64,000 nucleotides of DNA from Periplaneta americana (lineage: Eukaryota; Arthropoda; Insecta; Blattodea; Blattidae). A program made the translations under genes and the position numbers. The notes under the pieces are model-generated. The model saw nothing but the letters and a program-made list of their open reading frames with translations. It was not told the DNA's origin and searched no databases. The stretch spans positions 188,466,627-188,530,626 of the forward strand of contig NC_091120.1 in assembly GCF_040183065.1 (NCBI RefSeq), written 5' to 3'. Of the stretch, positions 46,942 to 57,493 are shown one piece after another (the stretch's first letter is position 1; the number at the start of each line of letters is the position of its first letter).

Positions 46942-47310
46942 TCCATATCCATTTTTCAAATGCTGCCAGTCGTTCCTTTTCAGTTCGTAGTAATGCCCAC
47001 GTTATTTCCCCAAACATGCCACATTCCAAATGAAGCACTTAACTAGTCTCTTCCTTATTTGTTTTGCTAGAAGTTCGCAGAAAATCATCCTATTCCTATT
47101 AAAAGCTTCCTTTGTCATTGTTATCTTCTTCTTGACTTCTTGGTAGTAGCTCATGTTACTATTTATAGTAAATCCTGAGCATTTGTTGTTCCACTGCCTC
47201 ATTTCGAATTCACACATACGAAATACGAAAAGCCTGAAATCCCATAAGGGCAACGGCCTCCTACAGGAATGTAGGGTCAGCTGAAGGTCTACTACACTTG
47301 GGAGCCAGTC
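46942..47310 (-). pseudogene. LINE RT C-terminal fragment, duplicate of 45995-46349
   Basis: Encodes QEVKKKITMTKEAFNRNRMI, then FCELLAKQIRKRLVKCFIWN on the minus strand. Near-identical to the preceding copy, with both sharing the right boundary TACTACACTTGGGAGCCAGT. Confidence 0.8.
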
Positions 47311-47329
47311 CAAGAGAGCTTACACTATA

Positions 47330-48120
47330 CGCTTACAAACCAAACACATAAACAAATTATACCAACTAAACACGAAAAACTATACAGACTAAACACATAA
47401 ATTATGCAAACTAAACATCCACAAAAAATTATGAAAACTAAACACACAAAAAAATTATACAAACTGAACACGTATATAGTCTTAACTCACACACAAACTA
47501 AACACACAAAAACCTATATAAATTACACACATAAATTATACAGTCTAAACACACAAACTATAGTCCCGTCGCTCTAATTTCCGGCAGCCAATCACGTTGC
47601 AGATCGGCTACATTTAAACGTGTGCGTCTTGTGATTCGCTGATGAAGACGTTATGCATTTCCTAAGGCTCGATAAATACTTAATACAATCGCCCGCCATT
47701 TTGGCTCTTTCGTTGGCGTTCCCAGAAAGCACACGAGGACGTTATTTGCCGCTCAATTATTTGGTAAATTACAGTGCGTTTGATTTATTATCATAGAAAC
47801 TACGACATGATAATGTTTAACGGTGTGGCAAATAGATTCCTCATGTGGTAACTCGGCAACGAAAGAACAAAAATGGCGAACGATACTACCTACCTAGACT
47901 TTATAGAGCCTTCACTTCCTAAGACGTAAGCGAAGAGGAGGAGTCACGCCGGGAATAACAGCGTCGCGACTATATCTAAACTAAACACACAAAAACCATA
48001 CAATTGAACACAAACATTTTAGTAAATAAATATATGAACTATACCGACTATACACGGACTCAAACTATCCAAACTAACACACACAAAAATAAATATATAA
48101 ACAATACACAACTGTACACT
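47330..48120. repeat. degenerate ACTAAACACACAAA minisatellite, split by a MITE
   Basis: Units such as AAACTAAACACACAAAAACT run from 47330 to 47562 and resume at about 47980-48120. The interruption is the TIR element listed next. Confidence 0.8.
47563..47977. mobile_element. MITE inserted in the minisatellite
   Basis: Ends TATAGTCCCGTCGCTCTAAT and, reverse strand, TATAGTCGCGACGCTGTTAT; the inverted match continues as TTCCGGC/TTCCCGGC. A TA target is likely. About 415 bp, non-coding. Confidence 0.8.
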
Positions 48121-48375
48121 GTTTACATAGTGTTCGTAATTTCCTCCAGTCTTTTCCATGCCTGTCTGTCCCTCGCTGTTCTCGTCCACTGCGCTCAAGT
48201 CTCTCTCCGGAAAACGTCCGACCATTTTTTCCTTGGACGTCTTCTGCTTTATTTTTCTTCCTATAATCATAGTCTTCGCGTCTTGTTTGCATTTATCTTC
48301 ATCCCATACTGCTCAAAGCTGTCATTTAGCTTTAGTAGCATATCCCTTAATACTAGTATGATCTCTTCTGTTAAC
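48110..48375 (-). pseudogene. composite LINE fragments
   Basis: 48270-48375 matches the RT segment at 41340-41460 (TCTTGTTTGCATTTATCTTC, CAAAGCTGTCATTTAGCT). 48110-48260 encodes, on the minus strand, a K-W-S-D-V-F-type RT tail (KKWSDVF, RDLSAVD) followed by ENSEGQTGMEKTGGNYEHYV. Followed by (ATT)n at 48379-48440. Confidence 0.6.
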
Positions 48376-48378
48376 AAC

Positions 48379-48440
<62 letters not shown>

Positions 48441-48441
<1 letters not shown>

Positions 48442-49300
48442 AGAATTCACAACAAACACATATTCAAAGTATACAGAAAACCAACAACACACATACACAA
48501 CACATCCAACCACCCAACACAGCACAAACAAGCTGCATTCCGAACAATGATACACAGACTACTCAACATACCAATGAACCAACAGGATTACAACGAAGAA
48601 CTAAACACAATCAAATACACAGCACAAGAAAACGGATACAACCCTAACATAATAGACAACATAATACGTAAGACAAAACATAATCACAAAAAACATAAGA
48701 ATACAACACAAACACAAGAACGCAAAAAAAATACATCACACTAACACAAAATTGCAACCTCATTCAAGAAATTAAATTACAACATCACATACAAAACAAA
48801 TAACACTCTGCAAAAACATCTCAACACACAAACAACACAAACAAACAAATACAACAACACAGGCGTATACAAACTCAAATGTAATACCTGCAACAACTTC
48901 TACATAGGACAGACAGGCAGATCATTTCAAACACGTTACAAAGAACACATCACAGCCATAACAAAATTACAAAACACCTCCACATATGCAGAACACATCA
49001 CAAATGCTAACCACACCCACAGAGACATCAACACAGACATGGAAATACTACACATCCAACCAAAAAGCTAGAAACTAAACACACTAGAACAATATGAAAT
49101 ATACAGACACACGAAAACACACCCCAACGAAATTCTCAACACACAACTCTATTTCAGAACACACACACTCTTTGACTCTACATTACACCACACGAACACA
49201 CCCTCACAGGAAACAAAACAAGAGGCGCCAAGACCAACAACGACCAGTTCTGAGGATGACCCATAAAAGCTCGAAACATGTAAACAAGGTACGTTAGAAT
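48441..49300 (+). pseudogene. Penelope-like retroelement, RT tail and GIY-YIG endonuclease
   Basis: One reading frame, with stops at about 48742-48744 and near 49070, gives MIHRLLNIPMNQQDYNEELN and IDNIIRKTKHNHKK (RT thumb region). Then follow the GIY-YIG domain NTGVYKLKCNTCNNFYIGQT, GRSFQTRYKEHI, and LNTLEQYEIYRHTK. This is the standard C-terminal order of Penelope/Neptune elements; the YIGQTGRSF signature with the CxxC-type insert is clear. The 3' end (near 49247-49280, CTGAGGA...GAAACATG) resembles the degenerate hammerhead core these elements carry. The RT catalytic domain is not present (5'-truncated). Base composition is strikingly AC-rich. Confidence 0.85.
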
Positions 49301-50330
49301 TTAACACAAGAAAGTCTTATCATACATATTCCAAGAATTGACTTTTATTCATAGCTTATTGTACTCGGTTCATTTAAACACGCTTAAATTTTACAGTATA
49401 TGTTATTTATCCTAATTACATTTACAATTTTCTGTATGAATATAGCTAGACGTTGCACGCAATCCTAGTGAATTCCTCAAATTCCCTGTTACATTTTTTC
49501 TCTCCATATAGTAGGGGAGTAGTGGGTACAGTGAGACACAAAATATTAAGACATATGTATGCAAGTGATAATTCAAGTATATTTAAAATCAAGTGCAATA
49601 GAAATAGACATTAAAACATGGAGTACAATAATGTATGTATGTATGTATTTATTTACACTGCAAGTGGGCAAGCACCCGGTGGCAGTGGTATATACAATAT
49701 TAACAATACACAGTTAAAATGATAAGCAATACACAATAAAATTTACAATACATAATAAAATTTACAACACATATACAATTTTATACACAATACAATAAGA
49801 ATACACAATACAATTTAACACAATAATAATAAAACATAAAATAAAACACCTAATTTTACAACACAACCTACATGATTATGTATAGGTCCTACATAATTTT
49901 CAATAGTCTTTCACTTTACTCTCATCTCATTCCCTGTAGTGGCACTATGACGCATTTCACTGACACTTTAGCACACATTTCACTGACACTCTGTAACACA
50001 TTTCACTGACACTATAGAACACATTTCATTGACGCTATAAATTATCACTGATCGGAACTGTTCACTGCACTGTAAAACCATAACTTCACTGACTCACCTC
50101 GCTTCACTGATACAACAGTTCAAATAAGTCAAATAATTGCATTCTTATGCATACTGTACTTATAAACAGAACTACATTTAAACTAAACATTTCTAGTCTA
50201 AGGCCCTCTTACACGCTATTTTTAAATAATTTACAATTCAAACCAAGGAAGTAAACTCGTCAGGCTAGATAAATACATGCCACCTTAAAAAAATTAAATG
50301 TTGAATGTCACCTTAATTTTAATTTTCACT

Positions 50331-51890
50331 TTATACACAACTCTTTAAATTATTCTTGAATCTCCTTAAGGAAGGACAGCCCTCAAAGACCGCTGCAGGT
50401 AGGTCATTCCAATCATTTATAGTTCTATTTAAAAATGAGAATTTACCTACATCCGTTTTCTGTTTCCTACATTTGATTTTAAAATCATGATCGTTCCTAC
50501 CATAGTACGTTGGCTTTTCTAACCGAGCCGTTATGTCTACCCATGCTTTCTGACCTAGATGTGCTCTATACAATGATGTTATTCTAGTTTTCCTACGTCT
50601 GTTTTCCAAAGTTTCCCATTTAAGTTCTTTTATCGTATCGTTCCCATCTTCTCTTTTACCTTTAACAAATTTAGCTGCCCTATACTGGATTCTTTCTAAG
50701 GAATTTATCTGATATATTCTATAGGGATCCCAACATGTAGTTCCGTATTCCATTAACGGTCGCACTAATGTTAGATATGCTATTTCCCTCGATTTGGGGC
50801 TAGCCTTTCTCAAGATTCTCATAATAAAGTGAAGTGCCCTCCATGCTTTGCCTGTAACATTATCAACATGCTCTCCCCAAGAAAGTTTGGAGTTTAAATA
50901 CACTCCTAGGTATTTACAACATTGTTCTTGCGGAATTACAACACCACTGAATTCGTAATTAAGAGTAGTTTCCTCTCGGGTTTTACAAAATGTTATAGAT
51001 TTACTTTTAGAACCATTTATTTTCATCCTATGCTTTAACGCCCAGTTGTAAATTTTATTCAAGTCTGTTTGAATAGCATCTACATCTGAATTATTTCTAA
51101 TCTTTCTATAGATAATGCAGTCGTCTGCAAATAGCCTCACATTTGATGTAATATCCTGGCATAGGTCATTTACGTATATTATAAAGAGTAATGGACCCAG
51201 AACGCTGCCCTGTGGCACCCCTGAACTTATATTTCCAATTTCCGATATTTCATGACCTACTCTAACTCTCTGGGTTCTACCTTTTAAGAATTCTTGGATC
51301 CATAGCACCACTCTTTTATCTATTCCTAGCCTACTTAACTTATCTATTAATATGTCATGTGGCACCAAATCAAATGCTTTCGAAAAGTCAATCACAACTG
51401 CATCGATTCTTCCGCCTCTATCTACCTCTTCAGCTAGATCCTGAACCAGCGACGTAATTTGACTATCACATGAGAAGCCTTCCCTAAAACCATGCTGGCG
51501 GTTGTAAAACCAGTCTTTCGCATTTAGAACATGACGAATATAATCCGATATCAAATGCTCCATGACTTTACATACGACAGATGTAAGGCTAATCGGTCTG
51601 TAGTTTCCGACATCTAATTTATTTCCACCTTTATGTATGGGTACCACTATAGCTGATTTCCAGTCACATGGAATAGCTGCATTGTTTATGGAAACATGAA
51701 ATATACGCATTAAGTATGGAATTATGGCCTCGGAACCTAATTTAAGAATCTCTGTAGCAATACTATCTGGTCCTCGAGACTTCCGATTTTTTAATTTCGT
51801 TATTCTCTCTCTAACCCCTTTGGAAGTTATTTTGAAAGTCGAATTTGGTTCACATTCACGGTCTGTGACACAACCACTCCTATCAGCGGG

Positions 51891-51956
<66 letters not shown>

Positions 51957-53183
51957 GAAAACCGAAATGAAATAGGAATTTAATAAGTCGGCCTTTTCTT
52001 TGTCATCAGTTATACTTTCTCCGTTCTGATTTCGTAAAAGCACTACTCCTTCATTTTTCCCTTTTCTCCTGCGTACATAATTATAAAACTGTCTCCAATT
52101 GTTACTTTCATCTTCTTTTAAAATAGTTTTTAGAAAATTTTCCTGAGCTAACCTTTTTTCACACTCAAGTTTCTTAATTAATTCGACATATTTTTCCCAA
52201 TGCTCATGGCTCCGTTTACGTTTGCTAAATGCGCGCCTTGTCTTTTTCTTTAAGTAGCGAATATAATTAGTGTAATATTCTGGGTCCGGATTTTTCTTAA
52301 TTATTTTAGAAGGTACACATTTTACTAATGCCTCGAAAATTATACACTTAAATTTATGCCATACATTTTCCATATTTCCTTCAGTCCTTAGAAAGTCATC
52401 ATGCTTTTGTCGTAGAAACGTTTGTAATTCATGGACATCGGTTTTGTTAAAATTCCAGACAGACACTGGACTTGACCTCGGATTTACTGTGTTTTCCCAT
52501 AAGATTTCTAATAAGACGCTATTGTGATCACTTATTTTATGAAGACTTTCAGAGTTGACAAAGAGAGAGACAGGTCTTAGTAGGTAAACATCTAAGAGGG
52601 CATTGTCACGCGTCGGACCATTTACTACCTGCGTGAAATCTTTACGCCAGATCAATTCATTAACAAAGGTCTGTGCATCTGAATTTGTACCTGAAATCCC
52701 GTTCCAGTTAATTTTCGGGAGGTTTAGATCCCCAGCAATTACTACGTTTCGGTCTTCTGATACTGTATTAAGATATTCATTTAGTTTGTGCAAAGTTAAA
52801 TTGTTTAATTCACTGGGTGGTCTGTAACATGCTATTACATCTAAGGTTTCCAGCCCATTTCTTATCTGAACATTCAATATTTCAACTTCCTCATGTATCC
52901 ACAGAAGATTGCTACTTATTTCTATCTTAGTACAAACGAAAACTCCCCCTCCCTTTTCACTTCTATCCTTTCTGAAGACTCTATAATCCGATCTAAAAAT
53001 TTCCGAGTCATTTATGTCTTCCCTAAGCCATGATTCCGTCCCAATTATTACATCTGGATTATAAACATCGACCAAGTTCCAAAACGGAATAAGTTTATTT
53101 CTAATACTTCGGCAATTAACCTGCAGTAGTCTTAGTAGGCCTGTCCTTACTTGAACATTCTGAATCCCCGTGGCACCTCGCCG
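50331..53183 (-). CDS. LINE ORF2: APE endonuclease + reverse transcriptase
   Basis: Open from a stop at 53184-53186 to about 50331, some 950 codons. No ATG is needed upstream of the domain: LLQVNCRSIRNK begins the endonuclease at about 53130. Numbering from the TTG at 53073-53075: endonuclease motifs GTESW (E14), AGDLNLP (114-120) and SDHNSV (182-187). A poly-Asn run of 22 residues (374-395) is encoded by the (ATT)22 at 51891-51956. RT motifs follow: PIHKGGN (479-485), VVIDFSKAFD (560-569, catalytic D563), SSGVPQGSVLGPLL (617-630) and RLFADDC (647-653, catalytic DD). The tail is KYLGVYLNSKLSW and FLNRTINDWNDLP. All expected catalytic residues are present and no frameshift is seen, so the protein could be functional. 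It nicks target DNA and copies its RNA in situ. Confidence 0.9.
51891..51956. repeat. (ATT)22 in-frame microsatellite in LINE ORF2
   Basis: 22 perfect units, encoding poly-Asn between the endonuclease and RT domains. Confidence 0.95.
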
Positions 53184-54333
53184 TCACTGCAGGTCTACGC
53201 CGCCCGCGGATAGGTCTTCGACCGCACCCCCGCTGCCCGCCGGTAGTCCCACGCCCCCGCCGTCGGAATACATAAACAAAAATGTTAATAGATAAAGGAC
53301 ATAATATACAATACGTGTTTGTCAAAAAAATGCAAATGTCTCACTGTTCCCATTCAGGAGGGTACAGTGAGACACCACAGTGTCTATTAACGGACATTGA
53401 AATGATTTATATGTATTTCAAAAGAAAGGAAAGCTTGCTGTCTCTTTATCTTGACATGTTCTGTAGGCTTATTTAGAATAATTTTGAAGTCTGACTTCGA
53501 AACCATTGAAACATCTGGAACATTTGGAAAAGTGAATTTTCCATGACATTTCGAACTTTTGCGAAAAAATGAAATAAATTTTTGGTGACAACAAAGCATT
53601 TAATTATAAGAATTTAATTTAATTCTTTGTTATTTTTTTTGACATTTTCTTAAATTTTGTGAATAATTTTTTATTTATGAAACCATTAAAATGTAATGTA
53701 TCCATTATTTTAAGCTATAGTTCCTAAATTGGTTACTAGTATGTTCATTTTTAATGTTAGTTACTAGTAAATGTATTATAATTACAGTTTGTTTTTGCAA
53801 ATCATTGGCACATAGAAACAGTGAGACGTCTCAGTGTACCCTTCAATGGCATGTCTCACTGTTCCCTTTACGTATAATTCGTTTAAAAATGACGCCATCA
53901 CTTCAAAATTAAAACAAGAAAGACGAAACTTTACCAAACATAATCTCAAATACCATAGTATTAGGTAACAAAACATTCATATTTATATCTCATTTGTATA
54001 TCCAATATAACCTTCATTAAAAACAAGCCAAAATTTTACTTCTAGAGTGAAAAATTACGAATTATTTTTTCATCACTCACCTTTATAACTAGAAACAAAT
54101 CGAGTATGAAAATACTGTAACTTTACTCATGCAACATACAACTCCACTGTTACTAGCATCTCAACATCAAAATTTACCATCTAATAAAAAAAGTCTCACT
54201 GTTCTCCCTGTCTTACTGTACCCACTTCTCCCCTATGCACAATTAATAGCAAAATTTGCGTTCTCTTATCAATCTTGAACTAACAAAATGAATTTTCAGT
54301 TCATTTTTATGTTCAGATAGGTTTAGTAATGTA

Positions 54334-54340
54334 GTACAAA

Positions 54341-54389
<49 letters not shown>

Positions 54390-55016
54390 TTGACTCATAA
54401 GGCATATCTCTTTGCAAATGTTTATTTGCTATAAAATTATTAAATATGTATTAACGTTTTCGCCTTATTTGGCATCATCAGATATAATAAAATACGTAAT
54501 CTGAAACTTGAGTGAATTGACAAACGAACAGTATAATATACATGATAAATGAACCTTCATGAATTTTATGTATGAAGCTATGTATGAGGTTGTTATAATT
54601 CATTTCAATATAATACAAGTTTGAAAGAATCGAAAGTAGTTGTATATACATATAACTCATGTTACAGGTATACATACAAGATTAAATAGTGAGCAATTGA
54701 ATTATGCAAAATATCGGCTGTGTTAAAGACATCAATTAAAATTTGATTATGAGTGAAAATAAAGAGATATCATAGATTTAAAATTTACGAAGGATAAAAT
54801 GTATTAAAATACTATGTAATTAGTGTAATATTATGTTACAAATTGATAAGTCTTGTGTTTTATGTTGACAATTAATCATTATCAAAAACATATGCTTGTG
54901 GCTTCTGTTGTGATGTAGTATTACGCTTGGATTTGGACATGAATATTCTATCTGATATTAATACGTGCTGAAATAGTCATTGGTGGTTTGTTGTACGTAA
55001 TCATAGTTAACAGGAA

Positions 55017-55065
<49 letters not shown>

Positions 55066-55259
55066 TGCTTTGTGTATATGTGCCTCTCTTTGTTTGTAGA
55101 TGTGTGTTGCTCGGTGGTTTGAAGCGTACGTATTATATTATAGGTATCTGATGATGCCAAATAAGGCGAAAACGTTAATATATATTTAATACTTTTATAG
55201 AAAATAAACATTTGGAAAGAGATATGTCTTATGATTGAACTTATATATATACTTTGTAC
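54334..55259. mobile_element. TIR element with hammerhead-like arms
   Basis: Ends GTACAAAGTATATATATATA in both arms, TA outside (54332-54333, 55260-55261). Inverted arms of about 150 bp share CATATCTCTTT, AAATGTTTATTT and CGTTTTCGCCTTATTTGGCA. (AT)n at about 54341-54387 and 55021-55062. No coding capacity. It separates the exon-like segment at 55380 from upstream intron sequence. Confidence 0.8.
55142..55196 (+). ncRNA. hammerhead-ribozyme-like motif
   Basis: CTGATGA (55148-55154) and GAAA (55168-55171) match the two conserved core strands. GCC/GGC (55156-55158, 55165-55167) closes stem II, with one extra T before it. AGGTAT (55142-55147) can pair with ATACTT (55190-55195) as stem I, leaving TTA just 5' as an NUH cleavage site. 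Stem III would be only about 2 bp, as in Penelope-type minimal hammerheads. The mirrored copy in the left arm (54458-54481, minus) keeps the core but its stem I is weak. Confidence 0.4.
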
Positions 55260-55379
55260 TATATAACAAAATGAAGCTTATTGTATGTCCATATTCCTTC
55301 GCAAAACTTTCTACTTAGTGCGCGTGAAATATTAAATTTTCTTAAATAGTTACATTTTTTCGTTTTTCCCCCCACGCAG

Positions 55380-55483
55380 TTAACGGCCTGGACTTTGTAC
55401 TCTTCCTACAAACAAAGTTAATATATTGTTATTTCGAGAATTTGTCAATATACACGGAAAACACTGATGAACCAGATAAATAA
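55380..55483 (+). CDS. exon-like segment, candidate exon 2 copy 2
   Basis: The acceptor-like TTTTTCGTTTTTCCCCCCAC GCAG ends at 55379. In phase 1 (matching the donor at 36695) it reads V-NGLDFVLFLQTKLIYCYF, then ENLSIYTENTDEPDK and a stop at 55481-55483. Spliced to the signal-peptide exon this would give a secreted peptide of about 58 residues. Alternatively the stop marks decay of a longer exon. The GLDFV(L/F)xFLQ pattern faintly recalls the start of IgGFc-binding-like domains, which I cannot confirm. A similar segment is at 43713; a weaker one (GTACTCTTCCTACAAAC) is at 56910. Confidence 0.4.
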
Positions 55484-55489
55484 AGTTTA

Positions 55490-55918
55490 TCTTGTATGTC
55501 TACGCCGTATTTATAAAGAATCCCGATAAACTGGCATGGATATGAGGAAAAGGGTCGCATCCTAACTGTTGCTAAGCCATCTGAACATTGGTCCCAAATT
55601 TAAAAGGCCTATCTATCCCTGTGTTGTTGACCTTGTCGCATACGGATGTTATTTTCCTCGGATGTGTTTCTTGAGCGATTCCTTCTTCGTGTTGCCGGGT
55701 GGCCTCGCGTGAGGCGCCGCTGGCGTCTAGAGAACCCGACGCCTGGTTTCCCCTGATCGATACTGTCAACTTTTGTTACCTATCGAAGCGTCTATCACTG
55801 ATATCGCGGTCGTGTGTCCCATATGTTTCTAAGTACGTGAGCCAACTTGACCTGACGCAATATTTCCCCATATGAAATAGATTTTTATAATGTTCATTAT
55901 ACAGATATGACACTATTG
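55490..55918. other. no recognisable feature
   Basis: Slightly GC-richer than its surroundings (CGGGTGGCCTCGCGTGAGGC near 55698), but no motif, repeat or exon boundary supported. Confidence 0.35.
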
Positions 55919-55921
55919 CTA

Positions 55922-56812
55922 AAGGCTAATTCACAAAAAACCGGGAACGAGAACCAGAATGAAAACGAGAAGCAGAGGACGTGAATATGAAAATTTTTTA
56001 TTCACAATAAACCGAGAACGTAGACGACTATGCATATCGATATGTATGTCAATAACGATATGTAAAGTCGATATTACGCATTCTGATGTTATTTGTGTAT
56101 AGACCAATGGCGTTCTCTCATGAGTACAAGGCAGCCAACATAAACACAGGTTAACCAACTTCGAAATTTCAACTGAAACATTTCATTAGGTACGGTACTA
56201 TAAATACGCCCATGCATCTTTATTATCACAACTTATTTTAAGTCTACCATAACGTAAAATAATTAGAGAAGAAACATTTGTAATAGAACAAAAATGAACA
56301 CAACAGTAGTTATTGAATTGAAGCATGAATATGTAGTGTGTAATACAACCAATACAGTAATAAAATATGATTCGCTTCCGATCGGTGTTCAAAGATGCAG
56401 CTATTGAAAGCCACGTATTCTCCTTCATTTTCTCATCTTTATACAAGGTTTATCGTAAACGTGAGGATTTTCCACAACACTCAATATTAGAATCTCATCA
56501 AATAAAACTTGCTCCATGATGCACAGCACAGAACAAAATAATGCATAGGTTATGTCACGGTCTTCTTGCTACAAAATACACGATGACAAAATAGCTCTTA
56601 GATGGCAATAGAATGAATCTAGTGGGCTGTGATTGGAAAACGTGAACGCCAAAGTTGAAACTTGGCCAACTCTCCGTTTCTGATCTCGGGCTCCGGCAAG
56701 CTTTTCGTTAATTGTGAATGCTCACATTTAAATACATTTATTTTAACAATAGTTCCGTTCCCGTTCTCGTTCTCGTTGTCGTTTTCGTTCCCGGTTTATT
56801 GTGAACCAGTCT
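55922..56812. mobile_element. Harbinger-like MITE, copy 2
   Basis: Same element as 44860-45745 with CTA on both sides (55919-55921, 56813-56815). The left terminus is slightly decayed (AGGCTAATTCACAAAAAACC). Orientation is the same as copy 1. Confidence 0.85.
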
Positions 56813-56815
56813 CTA

Positions 56816-57490
56816 GAGCTCGACCCGAGAACCCCGTTCCACTATGTCACGTGACCACGGACCTTTCTGTTATATCGTAATAGGGGTAAGGTTGAGGGAT
56901 AGTACCTGTACTCTTCCTACAAACGCGTTCATTAAGTACAGTCATGTGAAAAATGCAATGTTTAATTTTACAAAAATATATTAGTAGATTATACAGGGGC
57001 ATCATTTTATTTTTACTAACATTTCTAATATTAACCTGGCTATACCTTTGGTTGAGAATCGAAAACACCGCTTGCTACCTCCTTCCACGACTGGAGTTCG
57101 ATGATACTGGCGTAAAATACAAACAAATCACTTTACTAGGTCTAGGAGGGAAGAAAAGTAGTTCATCCATTTACGTAAATTAGGAAATGACTTTCAGTTT
57201 GATAATTTTCATTAGGTTTTTGTTTAATCAAAATACAGTACTGTGTTAACAATAAGTGTTTTTACTCACGAACTGAACTATCCATTCTGACGCATTCATT
57301 ATGCAGTGTAGGCCTATATTATACTATCTACAGCACATTAGCGTACAATATAGAGAATGAAGTTAAAAAATAATCATAATATGGATATTTAAACACATTT
57401 TTGAAAATGGTGGCCGTTCATTTCGATACAGACTTCAGTTCTTTTGTTCATATTATCGCAATAAAGATGCACTTACCTCACAAGTACCAT
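56816..57490. other. no gene confirmed; weak exon-like word at 56910
   Basis: CTGTACTCTTCCTACAAACG at about 56909 shares 17 consecutive bases with the exon-like segment at 55380, behind CTTTCTGTTATATCGTAATAG (acceptor-like). The open frame following it (VPVLFLQTRSLST) is short. Otherwise AT-rich and unassigned. Confidence 0.3.
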
Positions 57491-57493
57491 AAT

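Larger units (their letters stand above)
49638..53275 (-). mobile_element. near-complete LINE retrotransposon (CR1/Jockey-like)
   Basis: 3' end at 49638 with tail complementary to ACATACATACATA. 3' UTR 49660-50330 with repeated CACTGACACTNTAGNACACA units (49950-50110), then one long ORF (50331-53183). A GC-rich 5' stretch of about 90 bp precedes the ORF (53184-53270), after which the host element resumes. ORF1 is not seen, so the copy is probably 5'-truncated just upstream of ORF2. No target duplication could be recognised. Confidence 0.9.
49514..54233. mobile_element. TA-flanked TIR element interrupted by a LINE
   Basis: Termini GGGGAGTAGTGGGTACAGTG and, reverse strand, GGGGAGAAGTGGGTACAGTA. 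TA follows on the outside of both (49512-49513 and 54234-54235). GTACAGTGAGACAC words recur internally (53363, 53817). Without the LINE the element would be about 1.1 kb. No transposase recognised; the 53387-53599 minus-strand frame (70 residues) is unidentified. Confidence 0.8.

Noticed and set aside
53116-53325. Arg/Gly-rich 69-residue minus-strand frame upstream of the LINE ORF as LINE ORF1
   Set aside because: It reads across the junction into the host element, lacks a zinc knuckle or coiled coil, and overlaps the ORF2 frame; it is GC-rich 5' sequence only.
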